From positions 1 through 64,000 of the forward strand of contig NZ_PVTP01000009.1 of NCBI RefSeq assembly GCF_003003285.1: DNA of 64,000 bases, given 5' to 3'. Source of the DNA: Yoonia maritima. Its GTDB lineage: Bacteria; Pseudomonadota; Alphaproteobacteria; Rhodobacterales; Rhodobacteraceae. The first letter of the stretch is position 1. Every line of letters begins with the position of its first letter. Under the pieces are notes generated by a model that did no database searches, had not been told where the DNA came from, and worked only from the letters and a program-made list of their open reading frames with translations. Shown piece after piece: positions 62,079 through 64,000 of the stretch. Both the position numbers and the translations under genes were made by a program.

Positions 62079-62371
62079 GCGCGAAAGCAGAACACTACGA
62101 TGTGATCCGCAAGCCGATCATCACTGAAAAAGCAACAATGGCTTCTGAAGCTAATGCTGTTGTTTTCGAAGTTGCGATCGAAGCAAACAAACCACAGATC
62201 AAGCAAGCTGTTGAAGCTCTGTTTGGTGTGAAGGTGAAAGCGGTCAACACAACAATCACTAAGGGTAAAGTGAAGCGCTTCCGCGGTTCGCTCGGCACCC
62301 GTAAAGACGTTAAGAAGGCTTACGTTACTCTCGAAGAGGGTAACACCATCGACGTCTCGACTGGCCTGTAA
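62075..62371 (+). CDS. rplW: 50S ribosomal protein L23
   Basis: A 98-residue L23 near the peptide exit tunnel, docking trigger factor and SRP ([40 protein letters not shown]). It overlaps rplD by 4 nt. In nearly all bacteria rplB follows at once; here a terminator and two unrelated genes intervene. Confidence 0.97.
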   Translation: MSAKAEHYDVIRKPIITEKATMASEANAVVFEVAIEANKPQIKQAVEALFGVKVKAVNTTITKGKVKRFRGSLGTRKDVKKAYVTLEEGNTIDVSTGL

Positions 62372-62394
62372 ACTCGTCGGATAGTATTGGGAAA

Positions 62395-62423
62395 GGCCCT
62401 CGGCGATTGCCGGGGGCCTTTTT
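62395..62423 (+). terminator. Terminator after rplW, splitting the S10 cluster
   Basis: GGCCCTCGGC, GATT, GCCGGGGGCC (10-bp stem, one G-T pair) followed by TTTTT. The arm and tail are almost the same as the rpoC terminator. It ends transcription before the inserted genes. Confidence 0.92.
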
Positions 62424-62482
62424 CGTTGCGCATTGCCTGCAAATGACCGTACTCGTAATCACAGCCAACCCGAGGGCAAGCC

Positions 62483-63100
62483 ATGACGATGATAACCGAA
62501 ATTGAAGACTATTTTACCAAGGGCTGCGGGCGTTGTTCACGCTTTGACACGCCGGCCTGTTCAACGACCACTTGGGCGGACGGTCTGGCGGTGCTGCGCG
62601 ATACCTGCCGTGATGCTGGGCTGGAAGAAACGGTCAAGTGGGGTCACCCGTGCTATATGCATGCGGGGCGCAACATCGCACTGATCGGCGCGTTTAAGGG
62701 CGATTTTCGCCTGACGTTTATGAATGCGTCCCTGTTGAAAGACCCCGAAGGCGTACTGAAGCCAAGTGGCCCGAATAGCGCCACGCCAAGCGTGGTGTTT
62801 TTGACATCTGCAGATGACGTGCAGCGTCTGCGCCCGGTGATGCAATCCTATCTGGCCGAGCTAAAGGGCTTTGCCGAAGCAGGGATCAAACCGCGCAAGG
62901 TCGAACGCGAACTAGAGCTGCCCGAAGAACTGATCGCCGCCCTCGACGATGACCCCGAACTGGCCGAAGCATTCCACAGCCTGACGCCGGGCCGCCAAAA
63001 AAGCTATGTGATCAACCTGAACAGCGCCAAGCAATCAGCAACGCGGGTAAACAGGATTGCAAAGTTTCGGGATAAGATCATTGCAGGGAATTCGAAATGA
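62483..63100 (+). CDS. YdeI/OmpD-associated family protein (DUF1801-like)
   Basis: A 205-residue protein of the YdeI/OmdA type: N-terminal DUF1801-like domain (LEETVKWGHPCYMHAGRNIALIGAF) and the C-terminal bacteriocin-protection region (ELPEELIAALDDDPELAEAF, LTPGRQKSYVINLNSAKQ, TRVNRIAKFRDKI). The role is unclear; E. coli YdeI has been linked to peptide tolerance. It is the first of two genes inserted between rplW and rplB; its 3' end overlaps an open stretch of the next gene. Confidence 0.8.
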   Translation: MTMITEIEDYFTKGCGRCSRFDTPACSTTTWADGLAVLRDTCRDAGLEETVKWGHPCYMHAGRNIALIGAFKGDFRLTFMNASLLKDPEGVLKPSGPNSATPSVVFLTSADDVQRLRPVMQSYLAELKGFAEAGIKPRKVERELELPEELIAALDDDPELAEAFHSLTPGRQKSYVINLNSAKQSATRVNRIAKFRDKIIAGNSK

Positions 63101-63110
63101 ACTCGCAGGA

Positions 63111-63533
63111 ATGTTTGCGGTGACCATTGTTGCAACCTATGAGGGTATTGTGAAGTCAACTTTGATGGAATATGCCTCCAAGGTTCACCCAAAATACTTG
63201 AAATATGTTGAGGGAGACTTTCATAAATCCAACGCTAGGATTTCTGGTGATGACCTAAAAGCGTATTCAGTTCGTTTTGGGTTGTCGAGGTGGGAGCACG
63301 CGGAGGCTCCCAAGAACGCCACTACATATCACAGAATAATTGCAGAGCGCCGACCTGTTGTGGAACGACGTTTTAGAAAAGATATGATGGGAAGTTACAC
63401 CAACTTATTCCAGTGGAGAAACGCATATGCACATGAGCGCTCGACTTCCGCTACGTTGTTAGATGTGTATGAGTCCCACAGAGTGGCTCAATATGTCGTC
63501 GGGTCTTTTGTTAAGGCTTTTGAAGAAGGCTAG
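63111..63533 (+). CDS. HEPN-domain protein with RNAYAH motif
   Basis: About 140 residues of an alpha-helical protein resembling RiboL-PSP/MAE_28990-type HEPN domains: FAVTIVATYEGIVKSTLMEYA, FHKSNARISGDDLKAYSVRF and the C-terminal YTNLFQWRNAYAHERST. The RNAYAH string (Arg-X4-His) is the canonical HEPN RNase motif. The reading frame is open to TTG 63057, adding IRNELAG before the first Met, which look like part of the same helix, so the true start may be upstream or the gene may be 5'-truncated. HEPN proteins act in toxin, Abi or CRISPR accessory systems; no antitoxin is identified here. Its TAG stop coincides with the -35 of the rplB promoter. Confidence 0.6.
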   Translation: MFAVTIVATYEGIVKSTLMEYASKVHPKYLKYVEGDFHKSNARISGDDLKAYSVRFGLSRWEHAEAPKNATTYHRIIAERRPVVERRFRKDMMGSYTNLFQWRNAYAHERSTSATLLDVYESHRVAQYVVGSFVKAFEEG

Positions 63534-63559
63534 ACACCGCCCCCGTCCCCCGCTATACG
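63531..63559 (+). promoter_or_regulatory. rplB promoter
   Basis: TAGACA, 17 bp, TATACG; the spacer ends CCCCCGC and TATACGCC follows, as in the rpsL promoter. The first three bases of the -35 are the stop codon of the HEPN-type gene. Confidence 0.75.
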
Positions 63560-63571
63560 CCAGCAATCGCT

Positions 63572-63605
63572 CAGCCTCGGATTCGTCCGGGGCTGCGCTT
63601 TTATT
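63572..63605 (+). terminator. Attenuator-like hairpin in the rplB leader
   Basis: CAGCCTCGGA, TTCG, TCCGGGGCTG: a 10-bp stem with one G-T pair and a TTCG loop, followed by CGCTTTTATT. It begins 13 nt after the -10, as in the rpsJ leader. Confidence 0.65.
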
Positions 63606-63680
63606 ACTCAGGGCACCTACGGGGGCCTATAACTTCGGGGTCTGGAAACAGGCCCTCCTAAGCAAACGGAAGAAGCTAAC

Positions 63681-64000
63681 ATGGCATTAAAGTCGTATAA
63701 GCCGACGACGCCAGGCCAACGTGGGTTGGTGCTGATCGACCGTTCGGAGCTTTGGAAAGGACGTCCAGTCAAGGCCCTCACACAGGGTTTGACGAAATCG
63801 GGCGGCCGGAACAACACCGGACGAATCACAATGCGTCGCATTGGTGGGGGTGCAAAGCGCCTTTACCGTATCGTTGATTTCAAACGTAACAAGCTGGACA
63901 TGTCCGCTGTTGTTGCACGTATTGAATATGACCCGAACCGGACCGCATTCATTGCGCTGATCCAGTACGAAGACGGTACACAGAACTACATCCTTGCTCC
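63681..64000 (+). CDS. rplB: 50S ribosomal protein L2 (5' part)
   Basis: The first 106 codons of L2, running off the right edge: [20 protein letters not shown], then [20 protein letters not shown] and the [20 protein letters not shown] region. The RBS is weak (GGAAGAAG). It starts a new transcription unit, separate from rpsJ-rplCDW, after its own promoter and leader hairpin. Confidence 0.95.
   Translation, partial: MALKSYKPTTPGQRGLVLIDRSELWKGRPVKALTQGLTKSGGRNNTGRITMRRIGGGAKRLYRIVDFKRNKLDMSAVVARIEYDPNRTAFIALIQYEDGTQNYILA

Overview
The window is a chromosomal segment of an alphaproteobacterium, most likely a marine Rhodobacteraceae (roseobacter-type) organism. The evidence is the ChvG/ChvI - short HPrK - RapZ - EIIA - HPr cluster next to pckA, a methylsuccinyl-CoA-dehydrogenase-type acyl-CoA dehydrogenase, ATP-dependent PEP carboxykinase, a HIG1 protein/PduO/EtfBA/3-hydroxybutyryl-CoA dehydrogenase neighbourhood, a DUF6473 protein, and tRNA-Trp upstream of secE-nusG. 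Base composition is moderate by eye. I see no phage, transposase, plasmid or CRISPR signature.

Layout. (1) 0-9 kb: recO, a reductase gene broken by an in-frame TGA, pcaIJF for the end of the beta-ketoadipate pathway with a divergent IclR regulator, the acyl-CoA dehydrogenase, a TauE/SafE permease and two small proteins. (2) 9-16.4 kb: pckA, chvIG and the incomplete phosphotransferase relay (hprK, rapZ, EIIA, ptsH), then an acyltransferase. (3) 16.4-28 kb: an hbd...etfA-etfB...pduO-HIG1 series on the minus strand. It is interrupted by a DUF6473 gene, a LysR regulator, an acyl-CoA ligase/thiolase pair, a nitroreductase, the biotin transporter bioMNY and, nearer pduO, a glycosyltransferase. (4) 28-39 kb: a short-chain dehydrogenase, two tandem SH3 proteins, parC, a PhoX-type protein, the first tuf gene, tag, an AhpD-like protein with a TetR regulator, a DUF374 acyltransferase and tRNA-Trp. 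(5) 39-64 kb: secE, nusG, rplKA, rplJL, rpoBC, rpsLG, fusA, the second tuf, rpsJ-rplCDW and the start of rplB.

The most interesting property of the right half is that this very conserved transcription/translation block is cut by accessory genes. A sulfotransferase-like gene lies between tRNA-Trp and secE. A glycosyltransferase/methyltransferase-like fusion and a DMT permease lie between rpoC and rpsL. An AbiJ-type (HEPN/abortive-infection family) gene lies between tuf and rpsJ. A YdeI-like gene and a HEPN-type protein with an RNAYAH motif lie between rplW and rplB. After three of these insertions (rpsL, rpsJ, rplB) the ribosomal genes restart from nearly the same promoter, a -35 hexamer, 17 bp, then TATACG or TATAGC. 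Each promoter is followed within about 13-16 nt by a terminator-like hairpin with a T-tract. rplJ has a weaker version. This recurring promoter-plus-early-hairpin module and the two HEPN/Abi-type genes embedded in ribosomal operons are the best candidates for something undescribed.

Other items worth attention: two 24-bp perfect palindromes in the rpoB-rpoC spacer, a 13-bp GAAA-capped hairpin and two further helices between rplL and rpoB, two tuf genes identical including about 130 bp downstream, and a biotin-linked ligase/thiolase pair whose thiolase lacks the second catalytic cysteine.
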